A stretch of DNA of 64,000 nucleotides, taken from assembly GCA_020025775.1 (NCBI GenBank), contig JAHHRN010000001.1:354039-418038 (forward strand), written 5' to 3'. The notes beneath the pieces are model-generated. The model saw only the letters and a list, made by a program, of their open reading frames with translations, did no database searches and had not been told where the DNA came from. A program made the position numbers and the translations under genes. This DNA is from Acutalibacter sp. GTDB lineage: Bacteria > Bacillota > Clostridia > Oscillospirales > Acutalibacteraceae. Positions within the stretch are counted from its first letter, which is position 1, and every line of letters begins with the position of its first letter. Shown one piece after another: positions 34,333-42,851 of this stretch.

Positions 34333-34374
34333 GCATTTTATAAAACTTTACATGAAATTTGAAATTGCTGTTTT

Positions 34375-34422
34375 CCGAAAGCGGAGCTTGACGCGTGCTT
34401 TCGGAGAATGGCTTTTTTTATT
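34375..34422 (+). terminator. Hairpin between the methyltransferase and NSS transporter genes
   Basis: TTCCGAAAGC / GCTTTCGGAG arms around a 14-base loop at 34373-34406, then GGCTTTTTTTATT. It may terminate the methyltransferase transcript; the T run is a few bases away from the stem, so it is weaker than the other terminators here. Confidence 0.5.
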
Positions 34423-34439
34423 AGATAGGAGAATGAACA

Positions 34440-35858
34440 ATGGAACAGAAAAAAGACAAAAAAACAAAAGGCGGTTTTACGGGCTCTTTGGGCTTCGTTT
34501 TGACCGCGGCAGGCTCGGCAGTCGGCGTCGGTAATATTTGGCGCTTCCCGTATTTGGCGGCTCGTGACGGCGGCGGCCTGTTTATTTTAATTTATTTGAT
34601 TTTGGTTTTGACCTTCGGCTTTACCCTTTTGACTACGGATATTGCTATCGGTAGAAAAACCGGCAAAAACGCTTGGAACGCCTTTGCTTCCATTCGTCCG
34701 AAATGGGGCTTTTTGGGTAAATTAACCTTCCTCGTTCCGGTCATCATCATGACCTATTATTCCGTAATCGGCGGCTGGATTGTAAAATATTTAGCTGTAT
34801 ATGTAACAGGTCAGGGTGCCGCGGCGGCTGAGGACGGCTATTTTACCTCGTTCATCTCAAGCAAGATTGCCCCGGTTGTGTTCATGTTGATTTTCTTAGC
34901 CATTTCCGCCTTCATCGTATTCAACGGCGTTGAAAAGGGTATTGAGAAATTCTCTGCGGCGGTTATGCCGGGTCTGTTTATCATGATTATCGGCATTGCT
35001 ATCTACTCTTTGACCTTGAAGCACACCGATGCAAGTGGCGTAACCAGAACCGGTTTACAGGGTCTCTCCGTTTACTTAATGCCGAATTTCGAGGGCTTGA
35101 CCTTCTCTAAATTTTTAAGCATTTTACTGGATGCTATGAGCCAGCTGTTCTTCTCGCTGAGCGTTTCCATGGGCATTATGATTACTTATGGCTCTTATGT
35201 TAAAAAGGACGTTAACCTCAACAAATCCGTTGCACAAATTGAATTTTTCGACACCGGCGTAGCACTCTTAGCCGGTATGATGATTATCCCCGCTATCTAC
35301 GTATTCTCCGGCACAGAAGGTATGACCTCCGGCCCCAGCTTGATGTTTGTTTCTTTACCGAAGGTATTCGCTTCCATGGGCAAAATGGGTCCGGTAATCG
35401 GTCTGGCTTTCTTCGTTATGATTCTGTTAGCGGCCTTGACCTCCAATATCTCTATTATGGAAACCTTGGTTGCCAACTGCATGAACATCTTTAAAACCAG
35501 CCGTAAAAAGACCGCGGGTTATATCACCCTGTATTCCTTAGTGACTGCTACACTCATCTGTCTCGGCTATAGCGTATTCTACTTCGAATGCAAAATGCCG
35601 GGCGGCGCAACAGGTCAGCTCTTAGATATTATGGATTACGCCAGCAACAGCTTCTTAATGCCGCTGATTTCCTTACTCACCAGCATCTTCATCGGCTGGG
35701 TGGTTAAGCCGAAATGGATTGAAGAAGAAATGACCGTCGGCGCAAAGAAATTTAGCAGAAAGCGTCTGTATGCGTTCATGATTCGTTACATCGTTCCCGC
35801 GATTATGGGTGTATTGTTCTTACAGTCTACCGGCGTATTTTCTTTATTTGCAAAATAA
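34440..35858 (+). CDS. Sodium-dependent transporter, neurotransmitter:sodium symporter (NSS) family
   Basis: A 472-residue membrane protein with about 11 helices, taking up amino acids or related compounds with Na+. The first helix has the signature SAVGVGNIWRFPYLAARDGGG, which forms the Na+ and substrate sites in LeuT-like proteins. Later TYYSVIGGWIVKY, and FFSLSVSMGIMITYGSY in helix 6, are typical of the bacterial branch. The exact substrate cannot be read from sequence. AGGAGAAT precedes the ATG and a terminator follows. Confidence 0.93.
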   Translation: MEQKKDKKTKGGFTGSLGFVLTAAGSAVGVGNIWRFPYLAARDGGGLFILIYLILVLTFGFTLLTTDIAIGRKTGKNAWNAFASIRPKWGFLGKLTFLVPVIIMTYYSVIGGWIVKYLAVYVTGQGAAAAEDGYFTSFISSKIAPVVFMLIFLAISAFIVFNGVEKGIEKFSAAVMPGLFIMIIGIAIYSLTLKHTDASGVTRTGLQGLSVYLMPNFEGLTFSKFLSILLDAMSQLFFSLSVSMGIMITYGSYVKKDVNLNKSVAQIEFFDTGVALLAGMMIIPAIYVFSGTEGMTSGPSLMFVSLPKVFASMGKMGPVIGLAFFVMILLAALTSNISIMETLVANCMNIFKTSRKKTAGYITLYSLVTATLICLGYSVFYFECKMPGGATGQLLDIMDYASNSFLMPLISLLTSIFIGWVVKPKWIEEEMTVGAKKFSRKRLYAFMIRYIVPAIMGVLFLQSTGVFSLFAK

Positions 35859-35878
35859 TTTTTTTAAAATGATTCAAA

Positions 35879-35915
35879 AAGCGATGCCGCTATAAAACGG
35901 CATCGCTTTTTCTTT
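35879..35915 (+). terminator. Terminator of the NSS transporter gene
   Basis: AAAGCGATGCCG / CGGCATCGCTTT around CTATAAAA, followed by TTTCTTTTT. Confidence 0.85.
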
Positions 35916-36026
35916 TTCGACAGCGTTCGAATCGAAAAGCAGAAGAAAATCGCAGAACATCCTGTGGTTTCGACAAAAATTAAAAATGAAGCGGCAGAGC
36001 AATGGTTTTCCTATCCCAAAAAAGCC

Positions 36027-36055
36027 TTTACAAAAAAGGTATAGTATGCTATCAT
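36027..36055 (+). promoter_or_regulatory. Promoter of the surface protein-sortase operon
   Basis: TTTACA (36027-36032) and TATCAT (36050-36055) are separated by 17 bp, 80 bp before the ATG at 36135. Confidence 0.55.
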
Positions 36056-36134
36056 GTTTGTAATTCTGAATTGGTATCACAGCTATCACTGCCAGTGCGG
36101 GATAATATTATCTTAAAGAAGGAGAGTTCCTAAC

Positions 36135-36719
36135 ATGAAGAAAATGGCTAGCCTCATGGTTGCAGCTGTCCTCCTCGTTGTTGCTATGGTTCCTGCTTTT
36201 GCAGCTAACGGTATCAACAATAATGAGAAGAACCTCATTAAGTATGTGCAGACCGCATACAAGGCAGACGGCAAAACCATCACCGTTCCTCAGGAATACA
36301 TCACTGCTCTTGAGAACGTATTTTCTGCAGAGACAGTCGATGTTACGGACGCACAGTATGCTGAGATTAAAGCTATCTTAGATGAAGCTCTTAGCTATGT
36401 TAAGTCCAAGAAGCTTGTAAAGCTTGAAGACATCACTGCTACTGGCTCTACCGAGGACCTTTTAAAGTTTGCTGAAAGAGCACTCGCTGTTGTTGACTGC
36501 AAGCTTGCAACAAAGGGTCATCTTGAAGATGCTGACCACGGTCTCTTAATCATCACCGATGCAAACGGCAAAGTTATTGCTGAACTTCATCCGGCTGTTG
36601 TTGTTAAGACCGGCGCAGATTATTCTTCTGCAGCATTCTTAGGTCTTGCTTCTGTAGCTGTTTTGGCAGTTGCAGGCGCTTCTGTAAAGCGTTTCCGCAA
36701 GATTTCCGATGCTGAATAA
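36135..36719 (+). CDS. Secreted surface protein, likely substrate of the adjacent sortase
   Basis: A 194-residue protein. A clear signal peptide (1-23, ending VPAFA) is followed by a mostly helical domain, and the C-terminus has the architecture of a sorting signal: VVVKTGADYSSAAFLG, then a hydrophobic helix and a basic tail VKRFRKISDAE. It has no canonical LPXTG; K-T-G-A at 157-160 is the candidate cleavage motif. It overlaps the sortase gene by 11 bp, which fits a substrate-enzyme pair. A strong GAAGGAGAG precedes the ATG. Confidence 0.75.
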   Translation: MKKMASLMVAAVLLVVAMVPAFAANGINNNEKNLIKYVQTAYKADGKTITVPQEYITALENVFSAETVDVTDAQYAEIKAILDEALSYVKSKKLVKLEDITATGSTEDLLKFAERALAVVDCKLATKGHLEDADHGLLIITDANGKVIAELHPAVVVKTGADYSSAAFLGLASVAVLAVAGASVKRFRKISDAE

Positions 36720-37398
36720 TTCCGCAAATCGGAGTAAGCACAGCCGCCGGAAGTGGTTTATACTGCTTCCGGCGGCTTTTCTAATCGGCGGATACCTACT
36801 GCTGTTCGTCTGTCTTTCTCCGGTTCTCGACCCTCTGTTTTCGGCTTACAAGCTGGCGTTTTCCGGCGTAAACGTAAGTACCATTGACGATACAGAGCCA
36901 AGCGGTAGTTTCAGTGGTTCCTCCGGTCTGACCCACGGCGCATTGACGCTCGACGAATTTGAATTCCCGGGCTACGGCGAAACCTTCGGCAATGTGACGG
37001 TGGAAGGCACGGAGATTAACGCTCCCGTGATTTACGGCGACTCGAAAAAGCTCCTCAATCAAGGCGCTTGCATGAGTCTTTACAGCCATATTCCCGGTTG
37101 CGGACGTGGCACGATGATTAGTGCCCACAACAATACTTTTTTCCATACTTTGCAGTATGTGAAAGAAGGTGCCGAGGTGCGCCTTGAGACGACCTACGGC
37201 GTATATGTATACAAGGTCTATAAGACCAAGATTTTACACAAGGATGATGCGGCAGGCTATACCAAAGAGCTCAACGGCGATAAGGATGAGTTGATTCTCT
37301 ACACCTGCTATCCGAATGACACCATCGCTTCCACACCGAAACGCTTTTTCGTATTTTGCGAATTTGTTTCTGGCCCGAGCGTCAGTATGTATGAATAA
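36709..37398 (+). CDS. Class D-type sortase
   Basis: A 229-residue membrane-anchored transpeptidase joining surface proteins to the wall. An N-terminal helix (about 16-38) is followed by a linker and the catalytic domain: His in TMISAHNNTFF, Cys in LILYTCYPND and Arg in STPKRFFVF, the triad of sortases, with the TCYP context of class D. Its ATG overlaps the preceding surface protein gene. The following gene, a membrane protein, may be in the same operon. Confidence 0.9.
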   Translation: MLNNSANRSKHSRRKWFILLPAAFLIGGYLLLFVCLSPVLDPLFSAYKLAFSGVNVSTIDDTEPSGSFSGSSGLTHGALTLDEFEFPGYGETFGNVTVEGTEINAPVIYGDSKKLLNQGACMSLYSHIPGCGRGTMISAHNNTFFHTLQYVKEGAEVRLETTYGVYVYKVYKTKILHKDDAAGYTKELNGDKDELILYTCYPNDTIASTPKRFFVFCEFVSGPSVSMYE

Positions 37399-37410
37399 GG
37401 AGGGCAAATT

Positions 37411-38286
37411 TTGAAACAATCTACAAAATATTTGCGCTCCTTTTTAGCAGGACTTTTAGCGTTCCTCATGGCACTTTCTGTTGTACTCACAACGCTTTGC
37501 AGCGTAGCGGCGATTTTAGCGCATTCCCCAAGCTTTACTTTGGCGGTTGTGAAAAAATCCGGCTATGTGGGCCATGTGCAGGAAGAACTCAAAGAGGAAT
37601 TTATTTCCTACGGTAAGGCGTCGAATATTGACGAAAGCTTTTTTACGGAATTTTTTGAAAAAGAGCTGACTGCCGATTACGTGACGGCAGATACCGAGAA
37701 AATGGTTGAAAATTTCTTTCGGGGTGCAGATATCAGTGTGAATACCGATGTACTCCAAGGAAAACTTTTAGAAAATCTAAAGCTTTATGCTGAGGAAAAA
37801 GGCTATCGTATGGACTCCACGCTTCTGAAGAATTTGGAGATTATTGCGAAAGAGCTTTCGGATTTCTATAAGAACTATCTTTCCATTTTGTCGGAGTCTT
37901 ATTTTAAAACAGCGTCGAACATGCTGGTTCGCTACCGCCCGTTTTTACTGTACGGTACGGGCGCAGGACTTTTTATCTGCGTTTTGGCGGCGGTATTGAT
38001 TCGCCTGTTCTTTAAAGAAAAGGCTTCTCCCTTTGCTTTTTATGTCTATGCCTTTTCCGGCGCATCCTTAATGATTCTGGTTGCACCGCTCGCGGCACTT
38101 TTTATGGGTGTAGCGGATAAAATCAACATCGGCTCGGCGGCGCTTTACAGCTTTGCCACCGGCATGATGAAGGGTACACTTCTTTCTGCGGCATTTTCGG
38201 TGATTGTTCCGATTTTGTTAACGGTGCTGTTTGCCGTTTTATATGTGTGTGCCTCTAAAAAAGAAAGCAAGAAAAAAACCGACTGA
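37411..38286 (+). CDS. Membrane protein of unknown function, sortase operon
   Basis: A 291-residue protein starting with TTG after AAGGAGGGC, 12 bp behind the sortase gene. The first helix is at about residues 11-35, followed by an extracytoplasmic region of about 140 residues, then three membrane helices (about 185-207, 213-235, 255-282) and a Lys-rich cytoplasmic end. No domain is recognised. Its place suggests a part in surface-protein assembly, which is inference. Confidence 0.65.
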   Translation: MKQSTKYLRSFLAGLLAFLMALSVVLTTLCSVAAILAHSPSFTLAVVKKSGYVGHVQEELKEEFISYGKASNIDESFFTEFFEKELTADYVTADTEKMVENFFRGADISVNTDVLQGKLLENLKLYAEEKGYRMDSTLLKNLEIIAKELSDFYKNYLSILSESYFKTASNMLVRYRPFLLYGTGAGLFICVLAAVLIRLFFKEKASPFAFYVYAFSGASLMILVAPLAALFMGVADKINIGSAALYSFATGMMKGTLLSAAFSVIVPILLTVLFAVLYVCASKKESKKKTD

Positions 38287-38309
38287 GTTTTCAGCCGGCA
38301 CAAACAGAA

Positions 38310-38342
38310 AGCGCCCTGCGGATTACTCCGACAGGGCGCTTT
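38310..38342 (+). terminator. Terminator after the sortase operon
   Basis: AGCGCCCTG / CAGGGCGCT around a 13-base loop; the T run is short. Confidence 0.6.
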
Positions 38343-38383
38343 GCTGCTTATATAAAAGAGAGGGGAAACAATTTATATGTAAA

Positions 38384-38397
38384 CCCGCTTTCGCGGG
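38384..38397 (-). terminator. Small GAAA-loop hairpin after the 40-codon gene
   Basis: On the minus strand CCCGC-GAAA-GCGGG, followed by TTTACA, 37 bp after the stop of the small gene. A stable but weak terminator candidate. Confidence 0.45.
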
Positions 38398-38433
38398 AGA
38401 AAAATCAAATTCAGGTGGTTTTGGAGAAGTCGA

Positions 38434-38556
38434 TTACATATCTAAACCGAGCAACTCCAAAGCCATGAGAACGGATTTCCAAGAAAACTTTTTGCTAGAC
38501 ATTTCATCTACAAGCTGGTTTCTTACGGAATTTTTGAAATCGTTGTACATTCATCT
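38434..38556 (-). CDS. 40-residue small basic protein with its own strong promoter
   Basis: The ATG at 38556 follows AAAGGAGTTGAAG with ideal spacing. The protein is basic at the N-terminus (QRFQKFRKK) and amphipathic at the C-terminus (SWKSVLMALELLGLDM), with no membrane helix. A near-consensus promoter (TTGACA-17-TATTAT) lies about 29 bp before it. These expression signals make a real small gene likely although it is short and I know no family. It may be a regulator, an antimicrobial or quorum peptide precursor or a small membrane-binding protein. Confidence 0.6.
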
Positions 38557-38584
38557 TCAACTCCTTTCGTTTGATTACAGCCAT

Positions 38585-38613
38585 ATAATAACACCGTTCG
38601 TCATAATTGTCAA
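38585..38613 (-). promoter_or_regulatory. Strong sigma-A promoter of the 40-codon gene
   Basis: On the minus strand TTGACA (38608-38613) and TATTAT (38585-38590) are separated by exactly 17 bp. Confidence 0.8.
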
Positions 38614-38782
38614 GTCTTTTTGCACAACTTTTTTAATTTTTATTTGTGCAAATTCACTATAGGAAATTTGCAAGATTTGCGACAAAGTGCACAAAAGCCG
38701 CTTGATACGTAGTATTTACGGAAATTAAGTGAATAACTATTCACCGTTTTTTAAAAACCGTTTCGGCATTGTGACGGAGAAT

Positions 38783-39151
38783 TTAGGGGAATAAAAGAGC
38801 CAAAATAAACTCGGAAAGAAGCGCTTCGTCCGAAAACGCATCGACCGAAAAATAGACGGCGTTTCGGTCGCGAATCACGCGGCTAATCTCTGGCAGTTCT
38901 GCATAATGGCTGTCTAAAAGCAGAAGATTTTCCTCTTCTATATAAAGAGCAAACGGCAGGGCGGCACCTGTCGGATGCAAAAACAGACGGTGCTCGGCGA
39001 CTCTTTCCTTGGCGGCTTTTTGCGCGAGCTTTAAAATCGCGCACTTTCTTTTTTGATTTTCTCCTTGTAAAACCACGAAAACGTCTGCCTGCGGCAAAGG
39101 AAAATCCGCAGCCGCCGGCGCACAAATCGGTGCGTTTAAAAAACTGAACAA
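38783..39151 (-). CDS. Protein of unknown function
   Basis: A 122-residue soluble protein starting with TTG after GGGGGTGAAG. The sequence is Ala/Leu-rich, with alternating short helices and strands (for example VFVVLQGENQKRKCAILKLA and LPFALYIEEENLLLLDS), and no cysteine motif or membrane helix. It is monocistronic and divergent from fba. I do not recognise it. Confidence 0.55.
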   Translation of the reverse strand: MFSFLNAPICAPAAADFPLPQADVFVVLQGENQKRKCAILKLAQKAAKERVAEHRLFLHPTGAALPFALYIEEENLLLLDSHYAELPEISRVIRDRNAVYFSVDAFSDEALLSEFILALLFP

Positions 39152-39202
39152 AACTTCACCCCCTAAACTCAGTATATTTTCTACTTTTTCAGCGGTTACA
39201 GT

Positions 39203-39231
39203 TTGACAAGCGTATAACGATATTGTATAAT
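39203..39231 (+). promoter_or_regulatory. Perfect consensus sigma-A promoter of fba
   Basis: TTGACA (39203-39208), 17 bp, TATAAT (39226-39231). The transcript begins near 39238. Confidence 0.9.
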
Positions 39232-39241
39232 AATTTATGGT

Positions 39242-39264
39242 AATCGCGAGAATTACCCGCGATT
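39242..39264 (+). promoter_or_regulatory. Hairpin in the 5' leader of fba
   Basis: AATCGCG / CGCGATT arms around AGAATTACC lie right at the start of the predicted transcript, 35 bp before the ATG. Such 5' hairpins often stabilise mRNAs of highly expressed genes. Confidence 0.55.
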
Positions 39265-39297
39265 CTTATTTTGTGAAATACACAAGGAGTGACTACA

Positions 39298-40233
39298 ATG
39301 CCTTTAGTAACAACAACTGAAATGTTCAAAAAAGCATATGAAGGCGGCTATGCAATCGGCGCTTTCAACGTAAACAACATGGAAATTATCCAGGGTATCA
39401 CCCGTGCAGCTAAGAAGCACAATGCTCCGGTTATCCTTCAGGTTTCCGCAGGTGCAAGAAAGTACGCTTCCCATGACTACTTAGTAGCAATGGTTAAGGC
39501 AGCTGCTGAAGAAACCGGTCTTCCGATCGCTCTTCACCTCGACCACGGCCCGGATTTCGAAACCTGCAAGTCCTGCATCGACGGCGGCTTCACTTCCGTT
39601 ATGATCGACGGTAGCTCTCTTCCTTATGAAGAAAATATCGCTCTTACCAAGAAGGTTGTTGAGTATGCACATGCTCACGGCGTTGTTGTTGAAGGCGAAC
39701 TCGGCACTTTAGCAGGTGTTGAAGATGACGTTCAGGTTGACGCTGAAAACGCTTCCTACACCAAGCCCGAGCAGGTTTATGATTTCGTAACCAGAACCGG
39801 CGTTGACTCTCTTGCTATCGCTATCGGCACCAGCCACGGCGCATACAAGTTCAAGCCCGGTCAGAAACCGCAGCTTCGCTTCGACATCCTCGAAGAAGTT
39901 GAGAAGAAGCTCCCCGGCTTCCCGATCGTTCTCCACGGTGCTAGCTCCGTTAACCAGGATGATGTTAAGACCATCAACCAGTTCGGCGGCGAAATGCCCG
40001 ACGCAATCGGTATTCCGGAAGAAATGCTCAGACAGGCTGCTTCCATGGCAGTTTGCAAGATCAACGTGGACTCCGATATCCGTATCGCTATGACTGCTGC
40101 TATCCGCAAGCACTTCAGCGAAAATCCGTCCCACTTTGACCCCAGACAGTACCTCACCGATGCTAGAAACGCTATCGAAGGTGTTGTTTCTCACAAGATC
40201 GAAACCGTTTTAGGCTGCGAAGACAAGGCTTAA
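39298..40233 (+). CDS. fba: Fructose-bisphosphate aldolase, class II
   Basis: A 311-residue zinc-dependent glycolytic enzyme that splits fructose-1,6-bisphosphate. The ATG at 39298 follows AAGGAGTGA; a GTG at 39289 is less likely. It has YAIGAFNVNNMEI, the zinc and catalytic residues in LHLDHGPDFE, SVMIDGSSLPYEENI, VEGELGTLAGVED, GTSHGAYKF and VLHGASSVNQDD. Codon use is strongly biased, matching the perfect promoter upstream. A related tagatose-bisphosphate activity cannot be excluded. Confidence 0.95.
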   Translation: MPLVTTTEMFKKAYEGGYAIGAFNVNNMEIIQGITRAAKKHNAPVILQVSAGARKYASHDYLVAMVKAAAEETGLPIALHLDHGPDFETCKSCIDGGFTSVMIDGSSLPYEENIALTKKVVEYAHAHGVVVEGELGTLAGVEDDVQVDAENASYTKPEQVYDFVTRTGVDSLAIAIGTSHGAYKFKPGQKPQLRFDILEEVEKKLPGFPIVLHGASSVNQDDVKTINQFGGEMPDAIGIPEEMLRQAASMAVCKINVDSDIRIAMTAAIRKHFSENPSHFDPRQYLTDARNAIEGVVSHKIETVLGCEDKA

Positions 40234-40261
40234 TTTCGATTCGTTTTGTTTTAAAACTTTT

Positions 40262-40298
40262 GGCGACGCCGTGCTTTGGCTCGGCGCCGCTTCTTTTT
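40262..40298 (+). terminator. Terminator of fba
   Basis: GGCGACGCCG / CGGCGCCGC stem around TGCTTTGGCT, followed by TTCTTTTTG. Confidence 0.75.
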
Positions 40299-40505
40299 GT
40301 TAGTAGAGAAAAAAGTCAGATTTTTAGTGCATTTGTCTATTTTTGAAATTTTTTCGCTTGGAAATTTCTTTGATTTTCGGTAGATTTTATAGCTGAAAAA
40401 GCTTTTATTTTTTAGAGAATCGTGGTATACTATTAAAAGTGAGTATGTAGCCTATAAGTGGGCTTTTCGATAGATATGGATTAAATTTTAGGGAGTGAGC
40501 CGTCC

Positions 40506-41804
40506 TTGGATAAATTTGTCATTACAGGGGGTCATCGCCTAACGGGTGAGGTTACGGTCAGCGGCGCAAAAAACGCTGTAGTAGCTATTCTTCCCGCCAC
40601 CCTTTTGGCAGAGGGCGTTTGCAGAATTGAAAACATTCCGAACATCAGCGACGTTTCGGCAATGTTAAAAATACTGAAAACAATGGGCGCAGAAATTAAG
40701 TTTATTAATAAAACTACGCTTGAAATAGATACAAGTCACATTACTTCTTACGTGGTAGAACACGAGCTTACAAAGCAGCTTAGAGCCTCTTATTATTTAA
40801 TTGGTGCGCTCATCGGTCGTTTCCACCGCGCAGATGTTGCCATGCCCGGCGGTTGCTATTTGGGCCTTCGCCCGATTGACCAGCACATTAAGGGCTTTGA
40901 AGCACTTGGTGCAGAAGTGACTATGGAAGAAAATGCCATGGTCAGCGTGAAAGCAGACAAGCTTCTCGGCAATGCCGTCTATTTAGACGTTGTTTCCGTC
41001 GGCGCTACAATGAATGTAATGCTGGCTGCTGTAAAAGCAAAGGGCTTAACGATTATTGAAAATGCCGCCAAAGAGCCGCATATCGTTGACCTTGCTAACT
41101 TCTTGAATACTATGGGTGCAGACGTTCGCGGCGCTGGTACGGATGTTATTAAAATCCGCGGCGTAGAGTCGATGCACGGCTGTGAATATTCGATCATCCC
41201 CGACCAGATTGAAGCCGGTACTTATATGGTTGCCGCCGCTGCAACGAGAGGCGACGTGCTGGTGAAAAATGTGATTCCGAAGCATTTGGAATCCATTACC
41301 GCAAAGCTTGTGGAAGCCGGTGCAACCGTAGAGGAATATGATGAGGCTGTCCGTGTAAAAATGGATAAAGCCCCGACCCATTGCAATATTAAAACGATGC
41401 CGCATCCCGGTTTCCCGACCGATATGCAGCCCCAGTTCGCAACTTTGCTTTGTCTCGCTGAGGGGACAAGCTTTGTTTCCGAAAGTGTTTGGGACAATCG
41501 TTTCCGCTATACCGAACAGCTCCAGAGGATGGGCGCAAGCATTCATGTGAACGGCAAAACCGCGGTTATCGAGGGTAACCCCGAAGGTCTTATGGGTGCG
41601 CCGATTCGTGCCGACGATTTAAGAGCCGGCGCGGCTATGCTGATTGCAGCTATGGCGGCTACAGGCGTTTCAGAGCTGGAGGAGATTCACCACATCGAGC
41701 GCGGCTACGAAAACGTTGTAGATAAATTGCGTTCCTTAGGTGCGCAGATTGAGCGTCGCACTTTCCCCGATGATGAGGAACATGCACAGCGCAATGCGGG
41801 CTAA
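40506..41804 (+). CDS. murA: UDP-N-acetylglucosamine 1-carboxyvinyltransferase
   Basis: A 432-residue cytosolic enzyme of the first committed step of peptidoglycan synthesis, transferring enolpyruvate to UDP-GlcNAc. It starts with TTG after GGGAGTGAGC. It has GGHRLTGEVTVSGAKNAV, the catalytic Cys in ADVAMPGGCYLGLRPIDQH (so it should be sensitive to fosfomycin), IEAGTYMVAAA, HPGFPTDMQPQFATL, and DDLRAGAAMLIAAM. The last 20 residues are a short charged tail. A single gene with terminator. Confidence 0.96.
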   Translation: MDKFVITGGHRLTGEVTVSGAKNAVVAILPATLLAEGVCRIENIPNISDVSAMLKILKTMGAEIKFINKTTLEIDTSHITSYVVEHELTKQLRASYYLIGALIGRFHRADVAMPGGCYLGLRPIDQHIKGFEALGAEVTMEENAMVSVKADKLLGNAVYLDVVSVGATMNVMLAAVKAKGLTIIENAAKEPHIVDLANFLNTMGADVRGAGTDVIKIRGVESMHGCEYSIIPDQIEAGTYMVAAAATRGDVLVKNVIPKHLESITAKLVEAGATVEEYDEAVRVKMDKAPTHCNIKTMPHPGFPTDMQPQFATLLCLAEGTSFVSESVWDNRFRYTEQLQRMGASIHVNGKTAVIEGNPEGLMGAPIRADDLRAGAAMLIAAMAATGVSELEEIHHIERGYENVVDKLRSLGAQIERRTFPDDEEHAQRNAG

Positions 41805-41817
41805 ATGAAAAGAAAAC

Positions 41818-41851
41818 AAAAGCCACAGACTGTTTGGTCTGTGGCTTTTTT
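41818..41851 (+). terminator. Terminator of murA
   Basis: AAAGCCACAGAC / GTCTGTGGCTTT with a run of six T. Confidence 0.88.
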
Positions 41852-41863
41852 GCGTTTATTTTT

Positions 41864-41902
41864 ATAAAAAACTCGCCTTGCATTTTGAAAATGCAGGGCG
41901 AG
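41864..41902 (-). terminator. Terminator of the metal permease operon
   Basis: On the minus strand CTCGCCCTGCATTTT / AAAATGCAAGGCGAG followed by TTTTTTAT, 8 bp after the permease stop. Confidence 0.85.
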
Positions 41903-41909
41903 AAAGGTT

Positions 41910-42851
41910 TTAAAACAGCGTGAACATATGTAAAATAACACCGGGGATAATCGCGGCAACATAGAGCATACCGAGGATTTTGAGGTTATCCTTGGGACGT
42001 CTGTTTTCGCGGAAGAGTACCAAAAGTCCAGCACCCGCACCCGTGCAAAGTCCAGCCAAAACCGAACCGAAGGAGAGCACACCCTCCAAATATAATTCCG
42101 TTAAAAGTACCGAGGCGGCACAGTTCGGAATAAAGCCAAGCAGGGCGGCGAAGAAGGGCTGTAAAATGGAATTGGAAAGCAAGAGGGTCGAAAGACGTTC
42201 TGTGCCCAAAACGGCAACAACGAAGTTGAGAATCACGGTGAATACCGCTAAGAAGCACCAAATTTTAATGGAGTGAATGAGTGCCGGATACCAAATGCCG
42301 TGGTGCTTGTGTGTATGCTCGTGTTCATGGTCCTCGTGCGTTTCTTGATGACAGCCACAATGGTCTTGGTCGCAGAGGTCGATGATTCTGCCGGGATTGT
42401 GCATCGCTTTTTTGCGGTAGATGGCATCAAAAATATAACCGGCACAAACGGCGATGATGATTTTTGCAAGCAGTAAAAAGAGAATATCTTTATAGCGATT
42501 CGGGTGGGCGAGCATTAAAATAATCGCCTCATCCGAGGTGGAAAGATAAACGGCAAGCAGTGTGCCAATGGTTAAAAGTCCGCCGGCATACAGGTTGGAG
42601 CAAAGCACCGAAAAGCCGCACTGCGGAAAACAGCCTAAAAGTGCGCCGACCAAGGGACCGTTTTTATCCGACTTTAAAAGTGCCTTTTGCAGTTTAGAGC
42701 CGGCATGGTGCTCAATAAACTCGATAATTAAAAAAGCGGCAAAAATAAAGGGAAAGGCTTTTAGAGAGTCCATGAGGGCATCAAAAAGCAAATCCCCAAC
42801 AGCATGGGCGGAAAAAACGAATTCGCCCGGGTGGACATGTAAAAAATTCAT
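41910..42851 (-). CDS. Heavy-metal permease, ArsP_2-like, with His-rich cytoplasmic loop
   Basis: A 313-residue membrane protein with about ten helices, of the type annotated as putative 10TM heavy-metal exporter, arsenic efflux protein or manganese transporter. Two halves carry matching signatures, LGCFPQCGFSVLCSNLYAGGLLT and GFIPNCAASVLLTELYLEG, an inverted-repeat fold. Between them is a loop with CGCHQETHEDHEHEHTHKHH, rich in His and acidic residues, as expected for zinc, nickel or cobalt binding. Start ATG at 42851 overlaps the stop of the Fur-like gene (ATGA). Regulated with it by the operator upstream. Confidence 0.82.
   Translation of the reverse strand: MNFLHVHPGEFVFSAHAVGDLLFDALMDSLKAFPFIFAAFLIIEFIEHHAGSKLQKALLKSDKNGPLVGALLGCFPQCGFSVLCSNLYAGGLLTIGTLLAVYLSTSDEAIILMLAHPNRYKDILFLLLAKIIIAVCAGYIFDAIYRKKAMHNPGRIIDLCDQDHCGCHQETHEDHEHEHTHKHHGIWYPALIHSIKIWCFLAVFTVILNFVVAVLGTERLSTLLLSNSILQPFFAALLGFIPNCAASVLLTELYLEGVLSFGSVLAGLCTGAGAGLLVLFRENRRPKDNLKILGMLYVAAIIPGVILHMFTLF

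Noticed and set aside
38231..38662. 143-codon plus-strand open frame after the sortase operon
   Set aside because: It begins inside the preceding gene in another frame and runs through a terminator. The 40-codon minus-strand gene with promoter and ribosome site explains the region better.
38729..38744. GTGAATA-AC-TATTCAC palindrome upstream of the 122-residue gene
   Set aside because: A good inverted repeat, but it lies after the stop of that minus-strand gene and not at a recognisable promoter; no function can be supported.
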